Notes under the pieces: model-generated
Told to the model about the DNA's origin: nothing
The model's database searches: none
What the model saw: only the letters and a program-made list of their open reading frames with translations
NCBI RefSeq assembly: GCF_014084105.1
Contig: NZ_CP048289.1
Location: 3,171,922 to 3,235,921, forward strand
DNA: 64,000 bases
Origin: Streptacidiphilus sp. P02-A3a
Lineage (GTDB): Bacteria > Actinomycetota > Actinomycetes > Streptomycetales > Streptomycetaceae
Direction: 5' to 3'
Shown: piece by piece, positions 43,939 through 51,649 of the stretch
Layout of the letters: each line of letters opens with the position of its first letter
Numbering within the stretch: the first letter of the stretch is position 1
Position numbers and translations under genes: made by a program

Positions 43939-44535
43939 TCAGCGCGGGCGCTCGTTCCAGGCCGCCACGGCGGGCTGGTCGTGCTCCGCGCCGAGGCGGC
44001 TCATGGTGCCGGTGGCCAGCATGAACAGCGCGCCGCAGGCGGGCGGCAGGCCGAGGTAGCGGGCGGTGAACACGCGCAGGAAGTGGGCGTGCGCCACCAG
44101 TACCACGTCCTGCGCGCTGCCGCGCAGCGCGGCGTCCACGGTGGCCAGCACCCGGTCGGCGCGGGCGCCGATCTGCGCCGGGGTCTCGCCCGGGTGTCCG
44201 GCCGGGCCGGGGGTGACGCCGTCGGTCCACAGGTTCCAGCCGGGCCGGGTGCGGTGGATCTCGACGGTGGTGATCCCCTCGTAGCCGCCGTAGTCCCACT
44301 CGTGCATGTCCTCGTCCAGGCGCACCGGGTCGAGCCCGGCCAGCTTCGCGGTGTCCCGGGCCCGGCCCATCGGGCTGACGAGGGTCAGGCCGATGTCGTG
44401 CCGTGCCAGCATCGGCGCCAGCGCCCGGGCCTGCGCCTCGCCCTCCGGCAGCAGCGGCATGTCGGTGTAGCTGGTGTGCCTCCCGTCGCGGCTCCACTCG
44501 GTCGCACCGTGGCGGATCAGGATCACGTCACCCAT
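43939..44535 (-). CDS. Histidine phosphatase (phosphoglycerate-mutase-like)
   Basis: Cytoplasmic enzyme of 198 residues. The phosphate-binding RHG motif is LIRHGATEWSRDGRHTS near residue 8. The second half keeps the catalytic His in VVLVAHAHFLRVF, and the proton donor Glu appears in WDYGGYEG. It is a phosphatase of the PhoE/GpmB group; the substrate could be a sugar or nucleotide phosphate. It lies between the transporter and pca operons with no clear operon partner. Confidence 0.88.
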   Translation of the reverse strand: MGDVILIRHGATEWSRDGRHTSYTDMPLLPEGEAQARALAPMLARHDIGLTLVSPMGRARDTAKLAGLDPVRLDEDMHEWDYGGYEGITTVEIHRTRPGWNLWTDGVTPGPAGHPGETPAQIGARADRVLATVDAALRGSAQDVVLVAHAHFLRVFTARYLGLPPACGALFMLATGTMSRLGAEHDQPAVAAWNERPR

Positions 44536-44627
44536 GGGAACTGGTACTCCTCGTCGCGTGGCTTGGGACCATCCTCACACGTCCGGTGGCGACGCGGTGG
44601 GGGCGGGGCGGCGGGCCGCCGGGGGCG

Positions 44628-44657
44628 TTGACAGGGGGAGCGGGGCCGGGGCAGACT
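44628..44657 (+). promoter_or_regulatory. Likely pca operon promoter
   Basis: TTGACA at 44628-44633 with CAGACT at 44652-44657, spaced 18 bases. The next site between it and the start codon is an inverted repeat. Confidence 0.55.
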
Positions 44658-44681
44658 CGCCCGCAAGGAAAGTGAAGAAAA

Positions 44682-44696
44682 GTTCACCAGGCGAAC
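44682..44696. promoter_or_regulatory. Candidate IclR operator before pcaH
   Basis: GTTCACC-A-GGCGAAC, a 7-base inverted repeat with one mismatch, just before the pcaH start; an overlapping GTGAA...TTCAC pair precedes it. IclR-type Pca regulators bind similar sites close to the pca start. Confidence 0.5.
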
Positions 44697-44699
44697 AGA

Positions 44700-45527
44700 A
44701 TGGCTCCGCGCATGGACAGACCCCGCGCATGGACGGCACCGGCCGGGCAGCCGGCCCAGGACCACCCGCGACCGACCCAGGACCCGCGACCGGCCCAGGC
44801 CCGGATCGACCAGCAGATCCGGCGGTACCGGGAGCGCGCGGTGCCGGGCGCGCGGCACCCCGAGCGCGACTACCCGCCGTACCGCAGCAGCGCGGCGCGC
44901 TTCCCCCGGCAGCCGCTGGTCGCGCTCGCCGACCCGGAGGCGGTGGAGCTGACCGGGCCGGTCTTCGGCGCCACCGACGTCACCGACCTGGACCACGACC
45001 TGACCCGGCAGCACCCCGGGGAGCCGCTGGGGGAGCAGATCACCGTCACCGGACGCGTGCTGGACCGGGCCGGACGGCCGGTACGCCGCCAACTGGTCGA
45101 GATCTGGCAGGCCAACGCCTCCGGCCGGTACGCCCATCTGCGTGACCAGCACCCGGCGCCGCTGGACCCCAACTTCACCGGCGTCGGCCGCTGCCTCACC
45201 GACGACCGGGGCCGGTACCGGTTCACCACCGTCAAGCCCGGCGCCTACCCCTGGCGCAACCACGACAACGCCTGGCGCCCGGCGCACATCCACTTCTCGC
45301 TGTTCGGGACGGCCTTCAGCCAGCGCCTGATCACCCAGATGTACTTCCCCGGCGACCCGCTGTTCCGGTACGACCCGATCATCCAGTCGGTCACCGACGA
45401 CCGGGCCCGCGAGCGGCTGGTGGCTGCCTACGACCACGACCTGTCGACACCGGAGTTCTCCCTCGGCTACCGCTGGGACATCGTGCTCGACGGACCCGCC
45501 GCCACCTGGACGGAGGACAGCGCGTGA
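44700..45527 (+). CDS. pcaH: Protocatechuate 3,4-dioxygenase beta subunit
   Basis: Non-haem Fe(III) intradiol dioxygenase of 275 residues that opens protocatechuate to 3-carboxy-cis,cis-muconate. Fe ligands are visible: Tyr in GRYAHL and Tyr/His in YPWRNHDNAWRPAHIHFS, the family's four-ligand set. The beta-barrel starts with QITVTGRVLDRAGRPV. The ATG at 44700 has only a weak ribosome site; an ATG 12 bases later is possible. It overlaps pcaG by four bases (GTGA), and the two chains assemble into a multimer. It is the first gene of the pca operon. Confidence 0.93.
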   Translation: MAPRMDRPRAWTAPAGQPAQDHPRPTQDPRPAQARIDQQIRRYRERAVPGARHPERDYPPYRSSAARFPRQPLVALADPEAVELTGPVFGATDVTDLDHDLTRQHPGEPLGEQITVTGRVLDRAGRPVRRQLVEIWQANASGRYAHLRDQHPAPLDPNFTGVGRCLTDDRGRYRFTTVKPGAYPWRNHDNAWRPAHIHFSLFGTAFSQRLITQMYFPGDPLFRYDPIIQSVTDDRARERLVAAYDHDLSTPEFSLGYRWDIVLDGPAATWTEDSA

Positions 45528-46087
45528 GCCCGCAGCTCGAACCCACACCCGCGCAGACCGTCGGGCCGTTCCACGGCTACGCCCTGCCGTTCACCGGCGG
45601 CGGCGACCTCGCCCCGGCCGGGCACCCGGACGCCGTCACCTTCCACGGCCTGGTCCTCGACGGGCAGCGGCAGCCGGTACCCGACGCGCTGCTGGAGTTC
45701 TGGCAGGCCGCCCCGGACGGCGGCCGGGCCGGGGCCCCCGGCTCGCTCCGGCGCGACCCCACCACCGGCGCCGTCCTCGGCCGCCACGGCCTGGACTTCA
45801 CCGGCTTCGGCCGGGTCCCCACCGACGCCGACGGCCACTGGGCCGTCCGGACCCTGCCGCCCCCGCCCGAGGCCCCGTACCTCTCGGTCTGCCTCTTCGC
45901 GCGCGGGCTGCTGCACCACCTGTTCACCCGGATCTACCTGCCGGGCCAGGACGATCCGCTGCTGGCCGGGCTGCCCGAACAGCGCCGGGCGACGCTGCTG
46001 GCCACCGCCGAGGGCGAGCGGCAGTACCGCTTCGACCTCCGCGTCCAGGGCGACCGGGAGACGGTGTTCCTTGACTTCGCCCAGTGA
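45524..46087 (+). CDS. pcaG: Protocatechuate 3,4-dioxygenase alpha subunit
   Basis: A 187-residue partner subunit of PcaH. The fold is the same intradiol barrel (TVGPFHGYALPF, VTFHGLVLDGQRQPVPDALLEFWQA, LSVCLFARGLLHHLFTRIYLPG), but the His-x-His and Tyr iron ligands of the beta chain are missing, as expected for alpha. Substrate-pocket residues come from both chains. It starts at a GTG overlapping pcaH and itself overlaps the pcaB start by 17 bases. Confidence 0.92.
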   Translation: MSPQLEPTPAQTVGPFHGYALPFTGGGDLAPAGHPDAVTFHGLVLDGQRQPVPDALLEFWQAAPDGGRAGAPGSLRRDPTTGAVLGRHGLDFTGFGRVPTDADGHWAVRTLPPPPEAPYLSVCLFARGLLHHLFTRIYLPGQDDPLLAGLPEQRRATLLATAEGERQYRFDLRVQGDRETVFLDFAQ

Positions 46088-47453
46088 CCCCGGAGACCCG
46101 TGGCGGGGCCACGACGTCGGGCTGCTCTCCCCGGTCCGGGTCGGCAGCCCGGCCGAGGCGGCGACCGGCGACACCGCCTTCCTGCAGGCCATGCTCGACG
46201 CCGAGGCCGCGCTGACCCGGGCCCAGACCACGCTGGGCCTCGCCCCGGCCGGAGCCGGAGCGGCGGTCACCGCCGCGGCCCGGGCCGGGCGCTTCGACGC
46301 CCGGGACCTCGCGCTGCGCGCCCGGGCCGGTGGCAACCCGGTGATCCCGCTGGTCGCCGACCTCACCGCGGCGGTACCGGCGGCGGCCAGGCCCTGGGTG
46401 CACCGGGGCGCGACCAGCCAGGACATCCTGGACACGGCCGCGGTCCTGGTCGCCCACCGCACGCTGCGGCACCTGCTGGACGACCTCGACCGCACCGCCG
46501 CCGCCCTCGCCGGGCTCGCCGCCGCACACCGGGCCAACCCGCTGCCCGGCCGCACACTGACCCAGCACGCGGTACCGACGACCTTCGGCCTCAAGGCGGC
46601 CGGCTGGCGCAGCCTCGCCCTGGACGCCCGCGACCGGCTGGCCGCCGTCCGCGACCGGCTGCCCGCCCAACTCGGCGGCGCCGCAGGCACGCTGGCGGCC
46701 TTCCAGGCCCTCGGCGGCTCCTCGGACGACGCGCTCGCGCTGGTGGACGCCTTCGCGGCGGAGATGGGCCTGGCCGCGCCCGCACTGCCCTGGCAGGTGC
46801 TGCGCACCCCGATCGCCGACCTCGGCTGCGCGCTCGCGCTCACCGCCGGGGCACTCGGCAAGTTCGCCGCGGACGTACTGCTGCTCAGCCGGACCGAGAC
46901 CGCCGAACTCGCCGAGAGCGGCGGCGGCGGCTCCTCCGCGATGCCGCACAAGGCCAACCCGGTACGGGCCGCGCTGATCGCCGCCACCGCCCGGCAACTC
47001 CCGGCACTGGCCGGGGTGCTGCTCGGCTCGCTGGCCGCCGAGGACGAGCGCCCGGCCGGGGCCTGGCACGCCGAGTGGCAGACCCTGCGCGAGGCGCTGC
47101 GGCTCACCGGCGGCGCGGCCCGCGCCGCCGCCGAACTCGCCGAGGGGCTGCGGGTGTTCCCCGAACGGATGCGCGCCGACCTGGACCTGACGGACGGTCT
47201 GATCGTCTCCGAACGCCTGGCCGCCCGGCTGACGGAACTTCTGGGCCGGTCACCAGCGCGGCAGTTGCTCGCCGAGGCGAGTCGGGCCCGGGCCGAACGC
47301 GGCATCCCGCTGCGGCGGACCCTGGCCGACTCCTCGCCGCTGACGGACCATCAACTGAACGACCTGCTGGACCCCGCAGCCTACCTGGGCTCGGCCACCG
47401 CCCTCACCGACCGCGCGCTGCGACGCACCCCGGCACCCCAGGACGCACCATGA
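46071..47453 (+). CDS. pcaB: 3-carboxy-cis,cis-muconate cycloisomerase
   Basis: Fumarase/aspartase-superfamily enzyme of 460 residues that closes carboxymuconate to the lactone. The TTG at 46071, inside the end of pcaG with GGGAG upstream, gives the usual family N-terminus (DVGLLSPVRVGS). Seen: RGATSQDILDTA, TLTQHAVPTTFGLKAAG, and the superfamily signature GSSAMPHKANPV near residue 285. Its stop overlaps the ATG of the pcaD part (ATGA), so the operon is fully coupled up to the pcaDC gene. Confidence 0.93.
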   Translation: MTSPSDPGDPWRGHDVGLLSPVRVGSPAEAATGDTAFLQAMLDAEAALTRAQTTLGLAPAGAGAAVTAAARAGRFDARDLALRARAGGNPVIPLVADLTAAVPAAARPWVHRGATSQDILDTAAVLVAHRTLRHLLDDLDRTAAALAGLAAAHRANPLPGRTLTQHAVPTTFGLKAAGWRSLALDARDRLAAVRDRLPAQLGGAAGTLAAFQALGGSSDDALALVDAFAAEMGLAAPALPWQVLRTPIADLGCALALTAGALGKFAADVLLLSRTETAELAESGGGGSSAMPHKANPVRAALIAATARQLPALAGVLLGSLAAEDERPAGAWHAEWQTLREALRLTGGAARAAAELAEGLRVFPERMRADLDLTDGLIVSERLAARLTELLGRSPARQLLAEASRARAERGIPLRRTLADSSPLTDHQLNDLLDPAAYLGSATALTDRALRRTPAPQDAP

Positions 47454-48675
47454 ACACCAGCCTCCCGCACCACCTCGCCGACGGACCGGCGGACGCCCCG
47501 GCACTGCTGCTCGGCCCCTCCCTGGGCACCTCCACCGCGCTGTGGCAGGGGATGCTCCCGGCGCTCGCCCGCCACCGCCGGGTGATCCGCTGGGACCTGC
47601 CCGGCCACGGCGGCACGCCCAGCAGTGCCCTGCCCGACCCGGCCCCCGGCCGGACCGGCGTCGCCGACCTGGGCGGCCTGGTGCTGGCGCTGGCGGACCG
47701 GCTCGGGCTGGAGCGGTTCGACTACGCCGGGGTCTCCCTCGGCGGCGCCGTCGGCGGGTGGCTGGCGGCGCACCACCCGGAGCGGATCTCCTCGCTGGCG
47801 CTGATCTGCTCCTCGGCCCGCTTCGGCGAGCCCGGCGACTGGCGGGCCCGGGCCGCCCTGGTCCGCGAGCGCGGCACCGGCGTGCTCGCCGACACCGTGG
47901 CCGAACGCTGGTTCACCCCGGCCGGAGCCGCGTCGCCCGCCGCGAAGCGGCTGGTGGACGAGCTGCGGACGGTCGACGCCGACGGCTACGCCGCCTGCTG
48001 CGACGCGCTGGCGGGCTACGACCTGCGCCCCGAACTGCACCGGATCAGCGCGCCCACGCTGGTGATCGCCGGACGCGAGGACCCGGCGACCCCGGTCGCC
48101 CACGCCCGCGAACTCGCCGACCGGATCCCCGGCGCGGGCCTGCTGGAACTGCCCGCCGCCGCCCACCTGGCCCCGTCGAACAACCCCGCCCGGTCCTCAC
48201 CGCACTGCTCGGCCACCTCGGCCACCTCGCCGGTCCCGGCCACCTCGGCTCGCCCGGCGGGGTCGGCCACGAGGACGACGGCCGGTCCCGCGGCGAGGCG
48301 GTGCGCCGGGCGGTCCTCGGCGACGCGCACGTCGACCGCGCCGCCGCCCGCACCACGGCCTTCACCGCCGACTTCCAGGACCTGATCACCCGCTACGCCT
48401 GGGGCGAGATCTGGACCCGCCCCGGCCTGGACCGCCGCACCCGCAGCTGCGTCACGCTCACCGCCTTGGTCGCCCACGGCCACCACGACGAACTCGCCAT
48501 GCACGTCCGGGCCGCCCTCGGCAACGGCCTGAGCAGGGACGAGATCGGCGAGGTGCTGCTCCAGTGCGCCGTCTACTGCGGCGTCCCGGCCGCCAACGCG
48601 GCCTTCGCCGTGGCCCAGCGCGTCCTCGCCGACCTGGACGCCGCCGACCCCGGCCTCCCGTCCGCCACCCCCTGA
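47450..48675 (+). CDS. pcaL: PcaDC fusion (3-oxoadipate enol-lactonase / 4-carboxymuconolactone decarboxylase), apparent frameshift
   Basis: The PcaD part (47450 to about 48170) has the alpha/beta-hydrolase pattern LLLGPSLGTSTALWQG, WDLPGHGGTP, nucleophile GVSLGGAVGG and the catalytic His in AAHLA. Right after that His the frame loses homology: the expected continuation VEQPRPVLTALLGHLG is read one frame back. The break falls at a run of four C (48171-48174); one more C would restore a single frame. The PcaC part (about 48300-48675) contains FTADFQDLITRYAWGEIW, CVTLTALVAHGHHDELAMH and CAVYCGVPAANAAF. Streptomyces normally encode this as one PcaL protein. As it stands, PcaD would end at 48385 with an abnormal tail, and PcaC would need its own start (GTG at 48301 is possible). 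Confidence 0.85.
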
Positions 48676-48693
48676 TCTCCGAAGGATCGCCCT

Positions 48694-49869
48694 ATGCACA
48701 CCACCGTCGGCATCATCGGCGCCGGACCGGCCGGGCTGCTGCTCTCGCAACTGCTGCACCGCCAGGGCATCGACAACGTCGTGCTGGAGTCCCGCGGCCG
48801 CGCGTACGTCGAACACCGCCAGCGCGCCGGGATCCTGGAGCAGGGCACCGTCGACGTGCTGCGGGCCAGCGGCGCCGCCGAGCGGATGGACCGTCAGGGG
48901 ATCCCGCACGCCGGGATCGAGCTGCGCTTCGACCGCGCCGCCCACCGGATCGACTTCCCCTCACTGACCGGCGGGCGGCAGGTGATGGTGTACGCGCAGA
49001 CCGAGGTCGTCAAGGACCTGATCGCCCTGCGCGAGGCGGCCGGAGGAACCGTGCTGTTCGAGGCCGAGGCCACCGCGGTCACCGGGATCGACGGCGACCA
49101 CCCCCGGATCGACTACCGCCACCAGGGCGCCGAGCACACCCTCGACTGCGACCTGGTCGTCGCCTGCGACGGCTTCCACGGCATCGGCCGCCACTCCATG
49201 CCCGAGGGCCTGCCACGCGTCACCCAGCGCGACCACCCCTTCGCCTGGCTCGGCATCCTCGCCGAAGTACCGCCCTCCTGCCAGGAGTTGATCTACGCCC
49301 AGCACGAGCGCGGGTTCGCCCTGCACAGCATGCGCTCGGCCGAGGTGAGTCGGCTCTACCTGCAGGTCGACCCGGACGACCGGATCGAGGCCTGGCCCGA
49401 CCAGCGGATCTGGGACGAACTCGACACCCGCTTCGCCACCGACGACGGCTGGACCCTGCGGCGCGGGCCGATCACCGAGAAGAGCATCACCCCGATGCGC
49501 AGCTTCGTCGCCGAACCCATGCGCCACGGACGGCTGTTCCTCGCCGGGGACGCCGCCCACATCGTGCCGCCCACCGGTGCCAAGGGGCTCAACCTGGCCG
49601 TCGCCGACGTCACACTGCTCGCTGCCGCGGTCGCGGCCTGGCAGCGGGACGGCGACCAGTCCCTGCTCGACGGCTACTCGGAGACGGCGCTGCGCCGGGT
49701 CTGGCGGGCCGAGCACTTCTCCCACACCATGACCACGCTGCTGCACACCGACCCGGGCGAGGACGAGTTCGACCGCCGCCTGCGGCTGTCGCACCTGCGC
49801 TACCTGGCCTCCTCCCCGGCGGCGGCGGCCACGATCGCCGAGAACTACGTCGGGCTGCCACTGACCTGA
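48694..49869 (+). CDS. pobA: 4-hydroxybenzoate 3-monooxygenase
   Basis: FAD-dependent aromatic hydroxylase of 391 residues that turns 4-hydroxybenzoate into protocatechuate, feeding the pca genes upstream. Seen: GIIGAGPAGLLLSQLL at the N-terminus, EHRQRAGILEQGTVDVL, the DG segment ACDGFHGIGRHSMP, and the FAD-binding GDAAHIVPPTGAKGLNLAVAD. Length matches the family (about 390). It follows pcaDC by 18 bases with a GAAGGA site and ends 2 bases before the convergent regulator. Confidence 0.93.
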   Translation: MHTTVGIIGAGPAGLLLSQLLHRQGIDNVVLESRGRAYVEHRQRAGILEQGTVDVLRASGAAERMDRQGIPHAGIELRFDRAAHRIDFPSLTGGRQVMVYAQTEVVKDLIALREAAGGTVLFEAEATAVTGIDGDHPRIDYRHQGAEHTLDCDLVVACDGFHGIGRHSMPEGLPRVTQRDHPFAWLGILAEVPPSCQELIYAQHERGFALHSMRSAEVSRLYLQVDPDDRIEAWPDQRIWDELDTRFATDDGWTLRRGPITEKSITPMRSFVAEPMRHGRLFLAGDAAHIVPPTGAKGLNLAVADVTLLAAAVAAWQRDGDQSLLDGYSETALRRVWRAEHFSHTMTTLLHTDPGEDEFDRRLRLSHLRYLASSPAAAATIAENYVGLPLT

Positions 49870-49871
49870 CG

Positions 49872-51533
49872 TCAGTTCCAGCCGCCAGGACCGGAGTCGA
49901 CGAAGGTCAGGTCGGTCTCCAGGGCGGCGGCGGCGCGCCGCAGCGGCGGCAGCAACCGGTCCCGGTCCTGCTCCGCCGGGCCCGCCCCCGCGTGGGTGGA
50001 CACGTTGACGGCGGCCACCACCCGCCCCCGCCGGTCGCGGACCGGGACGGCCAGCGAGCGCAGGCCCTCGGCCAACTCCTGGTCCACCAAGGCCCAGCCG
50101 TCGGCGGCCGCGGTGTCCAGCGTCCGCTCCAGCGCGGCGACCGAGCCGACGGTGTGCCGGGTGAGCGGCTCCAGCCGCAGCCGCTCCAGCTCCGCCCGCC
50201 GCTCGGCGGGCGGCAGCGCGGACAGCAGCACCCGGCCGAGCGCGGTGGCGTACGCCGGAAAGCGGGTGCCGACGGCGATGTCGACGCTCATGATCCTGCT
50301 CGCGGCCACCCGCGCCAGGTAGCGGACGTCCGGGCCGTCCAACACCGCCAGCGAGGCCGACTCGTGCACCTGCTCGACCAGCAGGGCCAGGTGGTCCTGG
50401 GCCAGCTCCGGCAGCGTCCGGGCGGACAGGGCCGGGTAGCCCAGCTCCAGTACCCGGGGCAGCAGCCGGAAGTCACGGCCCTCGGCGGCGGCGTAGCCCA
50501 GGTGGGTCAGCGTGATCAGGCTGCGCCGGGCGGTGGCCCGGGACAGCCCGGTGGCCTGGGCGGCCCCGGTCAGGGTCAGCCCGTCGCGACGGCCGCCGAG
50601 CGCGACCAGCACCGCCAGTCCGCGCGCCAGCGACTGGAGGAAGTCCGGCCCGGGCTCGGCCGGCGCCGGTCGCGTCGTGACGGCCGGGACCGGGCTCGGC
50701 TCCGGGGGCGGCGGCAGCTCGCGCAGGGTGGCCGCCATCGCGGCGGCGGTGCCGCGCAGCCGGTCCAGGGCCAGGTCGCGCAGCGAGTCGGCGCTGTGGC
50801 GGCTGGTGTGGCTGACCGCGCTGAGCGCGCACAGCACCCGCCCGTCCGGGCCGTGGACCGGGACGGCGAGGGCGACCAGCCCCGGTTCGATCAGCTGGTC
50901 GTCGACGGCCCAGCCGCGCGCGCGGGCGCGGCCGGTGGCGGCGGCGAAGGCCGCCGGACCCACCGCGGCCCCCCGGTCGACTGCCGGAAGGGCGGGGAAC
51001 TGACCCTTGGCTGAACTCTGCTGATGCTGTGTCAGCCATTCCTGGTGCTGCTCAGGGGTCCAGTCGACGGCGAACAGGGCGCCCGGGGCGCAGCGTTCGG
51101 GCGGCAGCAGGTCGCCGACCCGGAACGCCACCGACATCGTCCGCCGCCGCACGGCCTGGCTGACGAAGCGGACGGCGGTCCGGTCCGGCACCGCCAGGGA
51201 CACCGACTCGTCCAGCTCGTCCGCGAGTTGACGGACCGTCGGATCGAACAGGCCGGGCAGTCCGGAGCAGCTCAGGTAGGCGTCACCGAGTTCCGCCAGC
51301 CGGGGCGCGGTGCTCAGATCCCGGCCGTCGCCGCGCAGGTAGCCCAGCTGGAGCAGGGTGCTGACGATCCGGTCCACGGTGGCCCGGGCCAGGCCGGTCT
51401 CCCGGACCAGGTCGCTGGCGCGGGTCCGGCCGCGCGGGGCGGCGCCGAGCGCGCGCAGCACCGCCAGACCGCGTTCCAGCGGTCCGACCGCCTCCTCGGG
51501 CGGGGCGTCGGCGACCCCGGACTGCGGCGGCAT
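49872..51533 (-). CDS. Tandem IclR-domain regulator of the pca operon
   Basis: A 553-residue protein containing two complete IclR units. The first (about 15-265) begins LERGLAVLRALGAAPRGRTRASDLVRETGLARATVDRIVSTL. The second (about 305-550) begins SLARGLAVLVALGGRRDGLTLTGAAQATGLSRATARRSLITL, each with a winged HTH and an effector domain. A Pro-rich linker joins them. The ATG at 51533 has GAGGAGGGACC upstream. IclR proteins normally have about 250 residues. Double versions occur next to pca genes in actinomycetes and are inferred to respond to protocatechuate or 4-hydroxybenzoate. It is convergent with pobA. Confidence 0.88.
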   Translation of the reverse strand: MPPQSGVADAPPEEAVGPLERGLAVLRALGAAPRGRTRASDLVRETGLARATVDRIVSTLLQLGYLRGDGRDLSTAPRLAELGDAYLSCSGLPGLFDPTVRQLADELDESVSLAVPDRTAVRFVSQAVRRRTMSVAFRVGDLLPPERCAPGALFAVDWTPEQHQEWLTQHQQSSAKGQFPALPAVDRGAAVGPAAFAAATGRARARGWAVDDQLIEPGLVALAVPVHGPDGRVLCALSAVSHTSRHSADSLRDLALDRLRGTAAAMAATLRELPPPPEPSPVPAVTTRPAPAEPGPDFLQSLARGLAVLVALGGRRDGLTLTGAAQATGLSRATARRSLITLTHLGYAAAEGRDFRLLPRVLELGYPALSARTLPELAQDHLALLVEQVHESASLAVLDGPDVRYLARVAASRIMSVDIAVGTRFPAYATALGRVLLSALPPAERRAELERLRLEPLTRHTVGSVAALERTLDTAAADGWALVDQELAEGLRSLAVPVRDRRGRVVAAVNVSTHAGAGPAEQDRDRLLPPLRRAAAALETDLTFVDSGPGGWN

Positions 51534-51599
51534 CTGGTCCCTCCTCGGCTGCGGTCGCCTCGCTCGGCCAGCCAACCGTACCTGGTCAGGCGGGTGCAG

Positions 51600-51634
51600 C
51601 CGCCGCCCGCCCGGAGGGACCGGACGGGCGGCGG
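51600..51634 (-). terminator. Hairpin downstream of the GT39-like gene
   Basis: A 10-base stem CCGCCGCCCG with its complement, 15-base loop, just past the stop of the minus-strand glycosyltransferase gene. Confidence 0.6.
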
Positions 51635-51649
51635 TGTCGGCGGAAGGGG

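Noticed and set aside
48165..48180. Programmed -1 frameshift in pcaDC
   Set aside because: The sequence CTGGCCCCG is not a classic slippery heptamer with matching re-pairing, and no strong downstream structure was identified by eye; a simple indel is more likely.
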